Positions 56,228 through 64,000 of a stretch of 64,000 nucleotides of DNA are shown here, in pieces. The translations under genes were made by a program, and so were the position numbers. Every line of letters begins with the position of its first letter. Position 1 is the stretch's first letter. The notes below the pieces were generated by a model. It worked only from the letters and a program-made list of their open reading frames with translations. It ran no database searches and was not told where the DNA came from. This DNA is from CAYZED01 sp964477445 (GTDB lineage: Bacteria > Bacillota > Clostridia > Lutisporales > Lutisporaceae): the NCBI GenBank assembly GCA_964477445.1, contig CAYZED010000012.1, positions 1 to 64,000 of the forward strand. Direction: 5' to 3'.

Positions 56228-57056
56228 ATGTGGACAAGAAAAGAACTGAAAGATCGCGCGAAGAATGTTTTAAGGGGATCGTATATCAAGGCATTTATAG
56301 TTTCATTGGTAATAGCTTTTTATAGGCGCGACAGCTAACACAGGTTTTCGTTGGAATTTTAAACAACCAGAAAAAACAGATGTTTCTAACTTTGATTTTA
56401 CTCAATTTCAAAATAATTTTAAAAACAGCTTTGTACAGGGTGATAATTTTATTGATAGTTTATTGTCAACCTATAATATAAATCCGCCAACTTTTTATGG
56501 TATTGTCGCTTTAGTTGGGTCGATTTTAGTCATTGTTATAATTTTAGCAATTTTAGTAAGGGTATTTATTGGATATAGTATCCAAGTAGGTGGTTCGAGA
56601 TTTTTTATTAGCTCATCACAAGGAACTGTTGAACCATCATATTTAGGTTTCGGTTTCAAGAAAAATATATACAAAAATATTCTAGTTACTATGTTAGTTA
56701 GAGATATATATATTATGCTTTGGGGTCTTTTGCTAATTATTCCAGGCATTATTATGACTTTTGCTTACAGAATGGTTTCGTATATCTTAGCTGAAAATCC
56801 AGGAATTAACTATTACAGAGCTCTAGAAATTAGCAAAAGCATGACAGCTGGAAACAAATTTAAAATTTTTGTTTTGGATCTTTCATTTATTTTCTGGTAT
56901 ATGGCAGCAGGTATTTTAATTATTGGTGGATATTTTTTAAACCCATATATTTTTCAAACGAACGCAGAACTATATATAAAGCTTAGAGATATTTCTATTG
57001 AAAATGGATTAGTAAATCCTGAAGAACTAAATTTGATTCCAGTAGCAGAAAATTAA
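56228..57056 (+). pseudogene. DUF975 membrane protein with frameshift in a T-run
   Basis: ATG 56228, with GGAGG ahead, gives MWTRKELKDRAKNVLRGSYI, the typical DUF975 N-terminus. The frame fails after VIAF at a run of five T (56317-56321); removing one T yields IAFIGATANTGFRWNF and continues into the remaining frame to 57056. Later parts hold membrane segments (GIVALVGSILVIVIILAILV, MLVRDIYIMLWGLLLIIPGI) and the conserved AYRMVSYILAENP...ALEISKSMT. About 275 residues when rebuilt. The homopolymer suggests a sequencing indel or a switchable gene. Function of the family is unknown. Confidence 0.8.
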
Positions 57057-57088
57057 TAATATTTCAATCGGTTTAATATTTCAATCGA
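57057..57088. repeat. Direct repeat at the DUF975 stop
   Basis: TAATATTTCAATCGG (57057) and TAATATTTCAATCGA (57074), period 17, beginning at the stop codon. The rest of 57089-57300 shows no gene or clear signal. Confidence 0.75.
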
Positions 57089-57302
57089 TGTAATTATAAA
57101 TTTAATTTTAAGCAGAATTTAAAGTAGAAATAAAAGATTTAAATTAGATTTTGCATGAGAAATCCTTAAATGAAAATCATTAAGAAAATCAAGTAATACT
57201 AGACATCAAGTAGCGCTAAAAAAACGGCTTAAAACGCCTGTGAGAGAAGCTTGATTAATGACTAAAATCAGGATTAGTTGAATAGATGCGAATGAGATAT
57301 GC

Positions 57303-57332
57303 TTGACAAGAAAAACACTAAAAAGGTATAAT
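57303..57332 (+). promoter_or_regulatory. Promoter of the Xer-type recombinase gene
   Basis: TTGACA (57303-57308), 18-base spacer, TATAAT (57327-57332). Confidence 0.7.
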
Positions 57333-57345
57333 AAATTTGAAATAT

Positions 57346-57385
57346 ATTGCGCGAAATGTTTATTTCGCGCAATCAAGACTTTTTT
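57346..57385 (+). terminator. Leader hairpin, possible attenuator
   Basis: Perfect 12-bp stem ATTGCGCGAAAT / ATTTCGCGCAAT (57346-57357, 57362-57373) with a 4-base loop and, six bases later, TTTTTT. It lies just after the promoter at 57303 and 70 bases before the start codon, so it could stop most transcripts early. Confidence 0.55.
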
Positions 57386-57456
57386 GTACCAGATTTAACT
57401 TAATCAACAAATAATTTTCTATACGCTTTTTTAATAACTAAATAGAAGGAGAAATT

Positions 57457-58419
57457 ATGGATATTATATTACCAACTATTATTGAAGACTTCCTCTCCTA
57501 TCTCGAAACAATAAAAGGTAAATCACAAAATACTACATCGGCATATAAATATGATTTAGTTTTGTTTATGCGCTTTCTAAAAATTCGAAGAAAAATATAT
57601 GCTTCTGACTTTCCTTTAAATGAAATAGATATTTCGGATATTGATGATTTATTTATGAAATCAATAAATTTATCTGATTTATATGGATTTCTAGCATTTG
57701 CAGCAAATATTAGAGGAAATAAATCTCATGCTCGTGCAAGAAAAGTTGCTTGTTTAAGATCATATTTTAAATATTTACATACAAAAGTTCATTTAATCGA
57801 TGATAATCCTACTATTGAACTAGAAACACCAAAAACAGGTGAACGTCAACCAATACATTTGACTTTAGAAGAAAGTCGAACTCTACTCGATTCAATTTCA
57901 AGCGAGAATACTGAACGAGACTATGCTATAATAACTTTGTTTTTAAACTGCGGTCTAAGGCTCTCAGAACTTTGTAGTATAGATATTAATCGTATTAAGG
58001 GTGATACGTTAGCTGTCGTTGGAAAAGGGAACAAAGAGCGAACAGTCTATCTTAATGACGCATGCAGACTCGCAATAGATAGTTATCTTAAGATCAGACC
58101 TAGAGATCAAATTAAAGATAGACAGGCCCTCTTTCTTTCGGAAAGAAAACAACGAATTTCAAAAAGGACTGTACAGTATATAGTAAAAAACCAGCTTGAA
58201 AAAGCTGGCTTAAATATTGAGAAGTATTCAGCTCATAAATTAAGGCACACAGCTGCGACTTTAATGTATAAACATGGGAATGTTGATATTCGTGCCTTGC
58301 AGCAAATTCTTGGACATGAAAATATTAGTACGACTCAGATATATACACATTTAGATGACGATAGATTAAGAAAAGCAGTTAAATCCAACCCATTATCAGA
58401 CGTTAAGAGGTTAGAATAA
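57457..58419 (+). CDS. Tyrosine recombinase, XerC/CodV-like
   Basis: 320 residues. N-terminal SAM-like core-binding domain (about 1-110) and catalytic domain with Arg168 (NCGLRLSELC), Lys190 (VVGKGNKERTV), His260/Arg263 (SAHKLRHTAA), His287 (LGHENI) and Tyr296 (TTQIYTHL). All six catalytic residues are present. Probably resolves chromosome dimers at dif or acts in phage-type integration; its place in a core region with lexA favours a Xer role. Spacing of the ribosome binding site (AAGGAG) is good. Confidence 0.9.
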   Translation: MDIILPTIIEDFLSYLETIKGKSQNTTSAYKYDLVLFMRFLKIRRKIYASDFPLNEIDISDIDDLFMKSINLSDLYGFLAFAANIRGNKSHARARKVACLRSYFKYLHTKVHLIDDNPTIELETPKTGERQPIHLTLEESRTLLDSISSENTERDYAIITLFLNCGLRLSELCSIDINRIKGDTLAVVGKGNKERTVYLNDACRLAIDSYLKIRPRDQIKDRQALFLSERKQRISKRTVQYIVKNQLEKAGLNIEKYSAHKLRHTAATLMYKHGNVDIRALQQILGHENISTTQIYTHLDDDRLRKAVKSNPLSDVKRLE

Positions 58420-58424
58420 AGAGT

Positions 58425-58757
58425 TTAATCCTCATATTCTTCCTCTTCGTCTATTTCATAATCTTCACTTTCAGTATCATAGGATTCAATATCTAACGTC
58501 AACCCATCATCTGTTGAATAATCCATCGGGTTATCTGTTTCTTTTTTTAAATCTTTAAAATCAAGTTCGTCAACAATTAAACTGTTTTCATCGGTTAAGA
58601 CTTCATCAATCTCAACACCTCTATAATCAACATTTTTATCATCAATACACTCACAACAACTATCGCAAACTTTGCTGGAATTTAAATCGCACAAATCGCA
58701 ATTTCCACAATCATCACATAGTTTATCGTGCAAAACACAGTTTACATACTTTGGCAT
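58425..58757 (-). CDS. Cys-rich acidic small protein
   Basis: 110 residues. The first 40 carry nine Cys in pairs (CDDCGNCDLCDL, CDSCCECID), suggesting a metal-binding knuckle; the rest is highly acidic with few hydrophobic residues, ending YEIDEEEEYED. GAGGTAG ahead of ATG 58757. Convergent with the recombinase gene, 5 bases apart. I do not recognise a named family; it is probably a Clostridia-specific hypothetical. Confidence 0.7.
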   Translation of the reverse strand: MPKYVNCVLHDKLCDDCGNCDLCDLNSSKVCDSCCECIDDKNVDYRGVEIDEVLTDENSLIVDELDFKDLKKETDNPMDYSTDDGLTLDIESYDTESEDYEIDEEEEYED

Positions 58758-58935
58758 TTATTTCTACCTCTTAAATATTATATTTTGAAGATGAAATCTA
58801 AATTATATATTCTACCAAATCGCATTTCCCATAGAAGAACTTATATGTTGACGCAAATTAGTATTTTATCCTCATATTAAAATATAAGTTATAAACGCAA
58901 AATAGTAAAGTAATGATTACAAATAATTAATTATT

Positions 58936-59241
58936 TTAGTTAATTATAGGTACTTTAAGGGTATCCCCTTCGGCAATGAACGCGTTTTTTATATTATTTA
59001 GTTTCTCGATTTTATAAATATATTCTCTTATGTCGATATTTCCTGGGCTATGAATTTTACTTATACTCCAAAGCGTATCACCAGCACGTACTGTAATTAG
59101 CTTAAAACTTTCAACAGTAGATTCGTTGGTCGATGCATAAATAATACTAGTTAGTGAAAGTCCTAATACTAATATAAACACTAAGATTACAGTTAAAAAC
59201 CTTTTCTTATTAATCAATCTAACTCTTTTTCTTCTCTTCAT
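58936..59241 (-). CDS. yneA: YneA-like LysM cell-division suppressor
   Basis: 101 residues from ATG 59241, with GGAGGTG ahead (GTG at 59250 is inside that site). Basic N-terminus, one membrane helix (LTVILVFILVLGLSLTSIIY, about 16-35), then an extracytoplasmic LysM domain (ITVRAGDTLWSISKIHSPG ... EGDTLKVPI). This is the layout of YneA, the SOS-induced division inhibitor encoded divergently from lexA in Bacillus. LexA boxes cover its promoter. Blocks septum completion while DNA is damaged (known for the family, inferred here). Confidence 0.9.
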   Translation of the reverse strand: MKRRKRVRLINKKRFLTVILVFILVLGLSLTSIIYASTNESTVESFKLITVRAGDTLWSISKIHSPGNIDIREYIYKIEKLNNIKNAFIAEGDTLKVPIIN

Positions 59242-59257
59242 CACGAACACCTCCGAA

Positions 59258-59271
59258 CGAACATTTGTTCC
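59258..59271. promoter_or_regulatory. LexA box 1 (yneA side)
   Basis: CGAACATTTGTTCC, near the yneA transcription start. Confidence 0.8.
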
Positions 59272-59279
59272 ATATATAC

Positions 59280-59308
59280 ATATTAACCGAACGTGTGTTC
59301 TTTGTCAA
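59280..59308 (-). promoter_or_regulatory. yneA promoter with LexA box 2 in the spacer
   Basis: On the minus strand TTGACA (59308-59303), 17-base spacer, TAATAT (59285-59280). The box CGAACGTGTGTTCT (59288-59301) fills the spacer. Confidence 0.8.
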
Positions 59309-59317
59309 TATTTTGTG

Positions 59318-59357
59318 CGAACATTTGTTTGATTTTTTTATTTATTATTGTTATAAT
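59318..59357 (+). promoter_or_regulatory. lexA promoter with LexA box 3
   Basis: TTGATT (59329-59334), 17-base spacer, perfect TATAAT (59352-59357). The box CGAACATTTGTTTG (59318-59331) overlaps the -35. This leaves an AT-rich leader of about 240 bases before lexA (59365-59600), in which I see no further feature. Confidence 0.7.
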
Positions 59358-59600
59358 GCTAATTAGAACACAGCCTAGATGAATATATATGTATTTGAAA
59401 GCATTAGCAATATTTTTATTATATTTTATTGATTAGACATAGTATGTCTTGAAGCACATTAAAATATAAAGTATTTTTATAAAAATATTTAAATAACTTA
59501 TTTTATTCTTTATTAGTCTAATAACTTATAATTTTATTAATTTAGGAATATATAAAAAAAGCAAACAGAAGAACTAAGATTTTAAGAAAGGTCGGAAAAA

Positions 59601-60221
59601 ATGAATTTTGAAGAACTCAGTTTAAAACAATTAGAAGTACTAAGGTTTATTAAAGAAGAGTTAATGAAAAAGGGATACCCCCCTTCGGTTCGAGAAATTT
59701 GTGAGGCTGTTAAACTAAAATCAACTTCTACGGTTCATGGCCATTTAGAGAGACTTGAGAAAAAAGGATATATACGAAGAGATCCTACCAAACCTAGGGC
59801 TATTGAGATATTAAATAATGATAATTTTAATCCCGCTAAGAAAGAAATGGTCAACTTGCCGATTATTGGCAGAGTAGCTGCTGGAACCCCTATATTAGCT
59901 CAAGAAAATATAGAGGATTATTTTCCTGTTCCTGTAGATTTTCTTGGAAATCAAGAAAGTTTTATGTTAATTGTTAAGGGTGATAGTATGATTAATGCTG
60001 GAATTCTTGATGGTGACTATATTATTGTCCAAAAACAATCAACTGCCAGAAATGGCGACTATGTTGTTGCACTAATAAACGATGAAGCTACAGTAAAAAC
60101 ATATTATAAAGAAAAAGATTATTTTAGACTTCAGCCAGAAAATCCATATCTCCTTCCGATTATACTTAAAGAGGTAAATCTTATTGGTAAAGTTATAGGA
60201 GTGTTTAGAAGTTTTAAATGA
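59601..60221 (+). CDS. lexA: SOS repressor LexA
   Basis: 206 residues: winged HTH (1-70; PPSVREICEAVKLKSTSTVHGHL), linker, self-cleavage site Ala94-Gly95 (GRVAAGTP), Ser129 (KGDSMINAG) and Lys166 (NDEATVKTYY) as the Ser-Lys dyad. Represses recA, yneA and, by the boxes seen here, a RhuM gene. AGAAAGG ahead of ATG. Confidence 0.97.
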   Translation: MNFEELSLKQLEVLRFIKEELMKKGYPPSVREICEAVKLKSTSTVHGHLERLEKKGYIRRDPTKPRAIEILNNDNFNPAKKEMVNLPIIGRVAAGTPILAQENIEDYFPVPVDFLGNQESFMLIVKGDSMINAGILDGDYIIVQKQSTARNGDYVVALINDEATVKTYYKEKDYFRLQPENPYLLPIILKEVNLIGKVIGVFRSFK

Positions 60222-60243
60222 TATTAAACTGAATTATACGAAA

Positions 60244-60289
60244 TTATAAACACAAAAGCACCCTTTAAAGGGTGCTTTTGTGTTTATAA
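60244..60289. terminator. Bidirectional terminator between lexA and glutamine synthetase
   Basis: Perfect 46-nt palindrome with 23-bp arms (TTATAAACACAAAAGCACCC... centred on TTT|AAA). Long A/T flanks on both sides suit two convergent genes. Confidence 0.8.
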
Positions 60290-60310
60290 CTATTTTATAG
60301 TATACGAAAA

Positions 60311-60341
60311 TATACTTTTTTCGAACCCGAAAAGTATTGCA
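60311..60341 (+). repeat. 31-bp element, copy B (after lexA)
   Basis: TATACTTTTTTCGAA-CC-CGAAAAGTATTGCA; 27/31 identical to the copy after recA. ATACTTTT...CG / CGAAAAGTAT can form a stem. No gene is seen in 60290-60473. Confidence 0.75.
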
Positions 60342-60473
60342 TCCGAAGTGATTCTGCGGGCAGAAAAAAAACCGTTTCAATTTAATGGATATAGGGTAAA
60401 GTGCCTTTGCCAAATTTATTCTAGTGTGCAGTATTACTTATGGGTTTCATTCCATGGTGGTAACTGCAAACTT

Positions 60474-62399
60474 CTACATTATATCTAAGAGATTCTTTTT
60501 ATATTCAGAATATAAGTGTTTGAGTTCAGATATTTTAGTATCCATTTCAATTTGTAAATCACTAACTATCTTAAGATCATCCTCAATATATGCTTTTTTA
60601 ATTTTTGTAAATAATGACACACTAGTTGAGGTGTCTTTCATCAAGTAATGTCTGAGATTGTTCACTTTTGCCCATGCCATCATATCTAATTCATTTGCTT
60701 GTAAATCATGAAGCTGCTTACAAGCTCTCACTATATTAATATAATCAGGAACCAATCTATGAATTACTTCACTCGCCCATCTTGAGGTAATCGCCAATGA
60801 GTAACTGTTAAGAAGCTTATCGTTCATTACGTTACCTTCGATTAGAATTTGTCTCTTTTTTGATTGATTCTTTAAATTTATGATGTTTTCGTAAACTGTT
60901 GCTGGTGGTTTTGCAAACATTGAATCTCTTTCTTCATTAGTATAATGTTCAAAAACATCTTCTTCACTTCTGTAAGCTCTATTCTTCTCTAAATAAAAAC
61001 TTTCAGTATTAGAATCTTTTGAAATCTCTAACTCTAACTCTTTAGTAGTTTTTCCGGAAGCAGCTACAGCTTTAATACCATCGATCATGCTTAAGTATAT
61101 GGCCGCTACAGCAAGAAATGTATTTGTGTTAGGATTAGGTGACCTTAGCTCAAATCTTGTTGCTAAAGGACTGCATAGGTCTCTAACCAAACCAACTAAG
61201 ACGGTTCTATTTCTTGATGGGGTTTCAACATTATGACCTAAGGAACTAACAATACAAATTGGAGCTTCAAAACCAGGTTTTAGTCTATTTAAAGAGTCGA
61301 TTGTTGAACTAACAAAAGGATTTATTATTTCATAGTTTTTTAGCAGTCCCATGAGTGCTCCATAACCAAACTCACTTAAGTAGTCTTCTGTAGCACAATT
61401 CGGAGTAAAGATATTAACTCTCTTGCCATTTTTCAATTTAACTGCAATTCCAACATGAGTGTGTTTACCATTTCCAGCAACACCTTCGATTGGTTTAGCT
61501 TCAAATGTAACTTCTAGCCCGTTTAATCTAAAAATTTCTTTAATTATAATTCTTATGAATTTTTCGTTATCTATAGACTGAAGTGCTGTGTCAAACTTCC
61601 AATCTATCTCGAGTTGTTCCATAATGTGATTAAATTTTCCGGATTCACTCAGTTTAGCTTTAATACCGCCAACCTCTTTATGTCCCATTTCAGGCTCAAA
61701 TCCATACTTCTCCATCATGATAAGAGACTGTTCCATAGATGTTCTGACAGCGCCCTTTGTTCTCTTCCAATATGATTCTTGTAACTCTTGTGAAGTATAC
61801 AACGCTTCAACATCAGCTTCTTTGTTAGGGGTTTTGACCCAAAATTCAAGTTCCGTTGCGGTTGTGAGTAAAACATCTTCTACTTCTGATGCATAAAATC
61901 CTAACTTTTCAGTCAACTTTGGAGTTGAATTAAAAATATCAATAAGTGAAGATTTTACATAGTCCACCGCTCTTTTTAGAGCATGCCTTGAATCTACCAT
62001 GGTGTCGTTATGCTGTAAAAATGACGGAATTCGCAATGTTCCAACTGGTTTAGAAGTAATATTATCAATATACTCAAGATTATAATCTATTACCCATTTG
62101 CTGACAATGTCTGCTACTAAATCAAGTTTTCCGTTATTTAAAGTTGCAATGCCAGGTAATACAACACTTGAACCATCAGTTTGAATCGAACCAGTCAAAA
62201 AATCATCAATATCCTGCATGAATAGTTCAACTGGTATTTTCTCATCTGTAATATTTCCAGCAAGATCAACACCGGCTAAGGATACAAATTTAATTTCTGG
62301 TCTCTCTTTAAGAATTCTAATTAAAGAGTTTTTATTAATAGTTTCAGGGTTAATGTAATACAAAAGATCCATACCTAAAATTTGAGAAATATTTGTCAT
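60474..62399 (-). CDS. Glutamine synthetase, long clostridial type
   Basis: 641 residues from ATG 62399 (AAGGAGCG ahead; upstream Met codons precede it). Glutamine-synthetase catalytic features: FVSLAGVDLAGN in the beta-grasp part, TATELEFWV (metal Glu), GNGKHTHVGIA (His of the metal/ammonia site), NRTVLVGLVRD and LATRFELRSPNPNTNTFLA. The C-terminal 120-residue helical extension is longer than GS-I and resembles GS-III-like clostridial enzymes. Makes glutamine from glutamate, ammonia and ATP. Monocistronic. Confidence 0.88.
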   Translation of the reverse strand: MTNISQILGMDLLYYINPETINKNSLIRILKERPEIKFVSLAGVDLAGNITDEKIPVELFMQDIDDFLTGSIQTDGSSVVLPGIATLNNGKLDLVADIVSKWVIDYNLEYIDNITSKPVGTLRIPSFLQHNDTMVDSRHALKRAVDYVKSSLIDIFNSTPKLTEKLGFYASEVEDVLLTTATELEFWVKTPNKEADVEALYTSQELQESYWKRTKGAVRTSMEQSLIMMEKYGFEPEMGHKEVGGIKAKLSESGKFNHIMEQLEIDWKFDTALQSIDNEKFIRIIIKEIFRLNGLEVTFEAKPIEGVAGNGKHTHVGIAVKLKNGKRVNIFTPNCATEDYLSEFGYGALMGLLKNYEIINPFVSSTIDSLNRLKPGFEAPICIVSSLGHNVETPSRNRTVLVGLVRDLCSPLATRFELRSPNPNTNTFLAVAAIYLSMIDGIKAVAASGKTTKELELEISKDSNTESFYLEKNRAYRSEEDVFEHYTNEERDSMFAKPPATVYENIINLKNQSKKRQILIEGNVMNDKLLNSYSLAITSRWASEVIHRLVPDYINIVRACKQLHDLQANELDMMAWAKVNNLRHYLMKDTSTSVSLFTKIKKAYIEDDLKIVSDLQIEMDTKISELKHLYSEYKKNLLDIM

Positions 62400-62450
62400 A
62401 AAAATTCGCTCCTTCATTATCATATAAAAATTATTCAGTCCAATAAAGAA

Positions 62451-62479
62451 ATTATAACAAAGAACTATGAGAGAGTAAA
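62451..62479 (-). promoter_or_regulatory. Promoter of glutamine synthetase
   Basis: On the minus strand TTTACT (62479-62474), 17-base spacer, TATAAT (62456-62451). Confidence 0.7.
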
Positions 62480-62568
62480 TATAACCATGGATTATATTTG
62501 GGCATAGTATTTATAAGTATAACTAATAAATAAAATAGAATAAAAATGTGACAAAATCATCAGTTATA

Positions 62569-63864
62569 CTAAATATTCAAAAGGTTTATTTCTGTTAAAT
62601 TTTTTAAAGCATAAAACAAACCTATTTTTACATGATCGTATGTAAGTCCGCCTTGTAAATATGCAATATAAGGCTCTCTCAATGGTGCATCAGCTGATAA
62701 TTCAATTGATGCGCCTGCGACAAACCCTCCGGCTGCCATAATAACTTGGTCGTTATAACCGGGCATATCCCAAGGCATAGGAGTAACAAATGAATCTACA
62801 GGAGATCCTTTTTGGATACCTTGACAAAAAGCAATTAATGCCTCCGGATTACCAAATTCAATAGCTTGAATAATATCGCTTCTTTTTGCATTAAAATCAG
62901 GATTAACTTTATAACCTAATTTACTAAATAATTTTGAACAAAAAACCGCACCTTTTAGTGACTCTGCAACTATGTGTGGAGCTAAGAAAAATCCTTGAAA
63001 AAACAATCTATTAATTCCTAGTGTGGCACCACATTCTTGTCCAATACCTGGGGCAATTAGTCTTGATGAAGCCATTTTGACTAAGTCTTCACGACCTGCA
63101 ACATAGCCACCTGTAGGTGCAATCCCTCCACCTGGGTTCTTAATCAATGATCCAGCAATTATATCAGCACCAACTTCTGTAGGTTCTTTAAAATCAATAA
63201 ATTCCCCATAACAATTATCCACCATACATATTGTTTCTGGGTTGATTATTTTAATATATTTAATTATGTATTCGATTTCTTCAAGACTTAGTGCTGGTCG
63301 CCATGCATAACCAGTTGATCTTTGAATTAGAGCTAATTTTGTTTTACTATTAACTGAATTCTCCAAGTTTTGAAAATCGACTTTACCTTTTTCATCTAAA
63401 TCTAGCTGTCTGTAAACCACACCAAAATCCTTTAAACTACCAGAATATTCATTTTTCCCGATTCCTATAATATTATCTAAAGTATCGTATGGCTTCCCTG
63501 TGATGGCTAGCATTTCGTCACCAGGTCTTAGTATTCCGTAAAGACATAGAGCCAATGCATGCGTGCCTGAAACGATTTGGGACCTAACTAGTGCAGCTTC
63601 AGCTTTGAAAACATCAGCATATACTGCGTCGAGAACTTCTCTTCCTGCATCACCATATCCATATCCAGTAGTGCCACCAAAATGAGTGTCACTTAATCTG
63701 TTCCTTTGCATTGCGGCTAAAACTTTGTATTGATTAAATTCTCTGACTTCGTCAATTTTCAATAATTGTTCTTTTATCTCTTGTTCTACTTCCTCAGCAA
63801 TGTCTACAACTTTTTTATTAATATTTAGCTCATTTAGTAAATAAGCAGATGTTTTATAATGCAT
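62569..63864 (-). CDS. PLP enzyme of the methionine gamma-lyase/YnbB ('aluminium resistance') family
   Basis: 431 residues. RLSDTHFGGTTGYGYGDAGR, ALVRSQIVSGTHALALCLYG, CMVDNCYGEF and GSLIKNPGGGIAPTGGYVAG with the PLP Lys are typical of the Met gamma-lyase family protein YnbB. In Firmicutes it often neighbours glutamine synthetase and lexA, as here. Likely a C-S or related lyase; the true substrate is not known, and the 'aluminium resistance' name is historical. GAAGG ahead of ATG 63864. Confidence 0.9.
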   Translation of the reverse strand: MHYKTSAYLLNELNINKKVVDIAEEVEQEIKEQLLKIDEVREFNQYKVLAAMQRNRLSDTHFGGTTGYGYGDAGREVLDAVYADVFKAEAALVRSQIVSGTHALALCLYGILRPGDEMLAITGKPYDTLDNIIGIGKNEYSGSLKDFGVVYRQLDLDEKGKVDFQNLENSVNSKTKLALIQRSTGYAWRPALSLEEIEYIIKYIKIINPETICMVDNCYGEFIDFKEPTEVGADIIAGSLIKNPGGGIAPTGGYVAGREDLVKMASSRLIAPGIGQECGATLGINRLFFQGFFLAPHIVAESLKGAVFCSKLFSKLGYKVNPDFNAKRSDIIQAIEFGNPEALIAFCQGIQKGSPVDSFVTPMPWDMPGYNDQVIMAAGGFVAGASIELSADAPLREPYIAYLQGGLTYDHVKIGLFYALKNLTEINLLNI

Positions 63865-63896
63865 AAATTAACCTTCTTTCAAAAAATGATAAAACT

Positions 63897-63926
63897 ATTA
63901 TAGATAAATGATAAAACTTTAAGTAA
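63897..63926 (-). promoter_or_regulatory. Promoter of the YnbB-like gene
   Basis: On the minus strand TTACTT (63926-63921), 18-base spacer, TATAAT (63902-63897). A direct repeat AAATGATAAAACT overlaps this region. Confidence 0.55.
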
Positions 63927-63975
63927 ATACACTGAGCAAAATTATAGTAAGTGGCTCTGATTTTAATATAATTAC

Positions 63976-64000
63976 AAAAAACCATCCTTTTAAGGATGGT
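63976..64000 (-). terminator. Terminator of a leftward gene beyond the window
   Basis: ACCATCC-TTTTAA-GGATGGT hairpin; on the minus strand it is followed by TTTTTTG, so it ends a gene coming from the right. Confidence 0.75.

Noticed and set aside
57346..57373. dif site of the neighbouring Xer-type recombinase
   Set aside because: Firmicutes dif sites have imperfect 11-bp arms around a 6-bp centre with TATGTAA-type ends; this sequence does not match, and a hairpin plus T-run fits attenuation better.

Overview
The window looks like chromosome from a low-GC, Gram-positive anaerobe of the class Clostridia. The signs are: AT-rich sequence; strong AGGAGG-type ribosome binding sites with many TTG starts; the gene order smc-ftsY / ylxM-ffh-rpsP-khpA-rimM-trmD-rplS-rbgA-rnhB; RNase Y; a YneA-like LysM protein divergent from lexA; a long clostridial glutamine synthetase; and Thr-Pro linkers in a secreted protein. 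The family cannot be fixed from this window. Eight runs of N (1886-1910, 2413-2422, 7567-7576, 14418-14427, 29874-29883, 30682-30691, 34409-34418, 38205-38214) are assembly gaps with placeholder lengths, and several split genes that are probably intact.

Layout. 1-1250: the end of an AbiEii-type toxin gene abutting a truncated secreted-protein gene. 1680-6400: smc and ftsY. 6500-8200: a lone DUF1016 (YhcG) nuclease-like gene and two tiny paralogous membrane proteins. 8260-20220: the translation and secretion block (SRP, S16, L19, tRNA/rRNA maturation), a FliK/FlhB-like pair, yraN, two methyltransferases and a YitT protein. 20460-25430: an accessory island with two RhuM-family genes, an Ntn hydrolase and an APH-like kinase. 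25560-35070: iscR-iscS-iscU-mnmA, rpsO-pnp, an M16 peptidase, dut and an alarmone-synthetase-like gene. 35210-39090: two secreted proteins, one with a frameshift. 39300-55000: ftsK, rimO, pgsA, cinA, recA, recX, rny, ymdB, a PHP protein, an aminotransferase, purB and asnS. 55050-64000: an esterase, tRNA-Trp, a frameshifted DUF975 gene, a Xer-type recombinase, a Cys-rich protein, yneA/lexA, glutamine synthetase and a YnbB-like PLP enzyme.

Regulation visible in the sequence. A LexA regulon can be read directly: SOS boxes lie at recA, between yneA and lexA (three), and also on the promoter of the second RhuM gene. An Rrf2-type palindrome precedes iscR. rplS and rpsO have good promoters and leaders that may be autoregulatory.

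Main novel points. (1) Both RhuM genes carry a long perfect palindrome (arms of 13 and 17 bp) at the same codon register; the arm sequences are unrelated but the structure and the central Asn-Phe codons are kept. The DUF1016 gene has a comparable perfect intragenic palindrome. (2) One RhuM gene appears to be LexA-controlled. (3) Several genes lack any ATG/GTG/TTG start where homology and ribosome binding sites demand one, pointing to ATA or ATT starts. (4) Many spacers contain decaying tandem repeats that grow out of the stop-codon end of the upstream gene. (5) A 31-bp element occurs after both recA and lexA.
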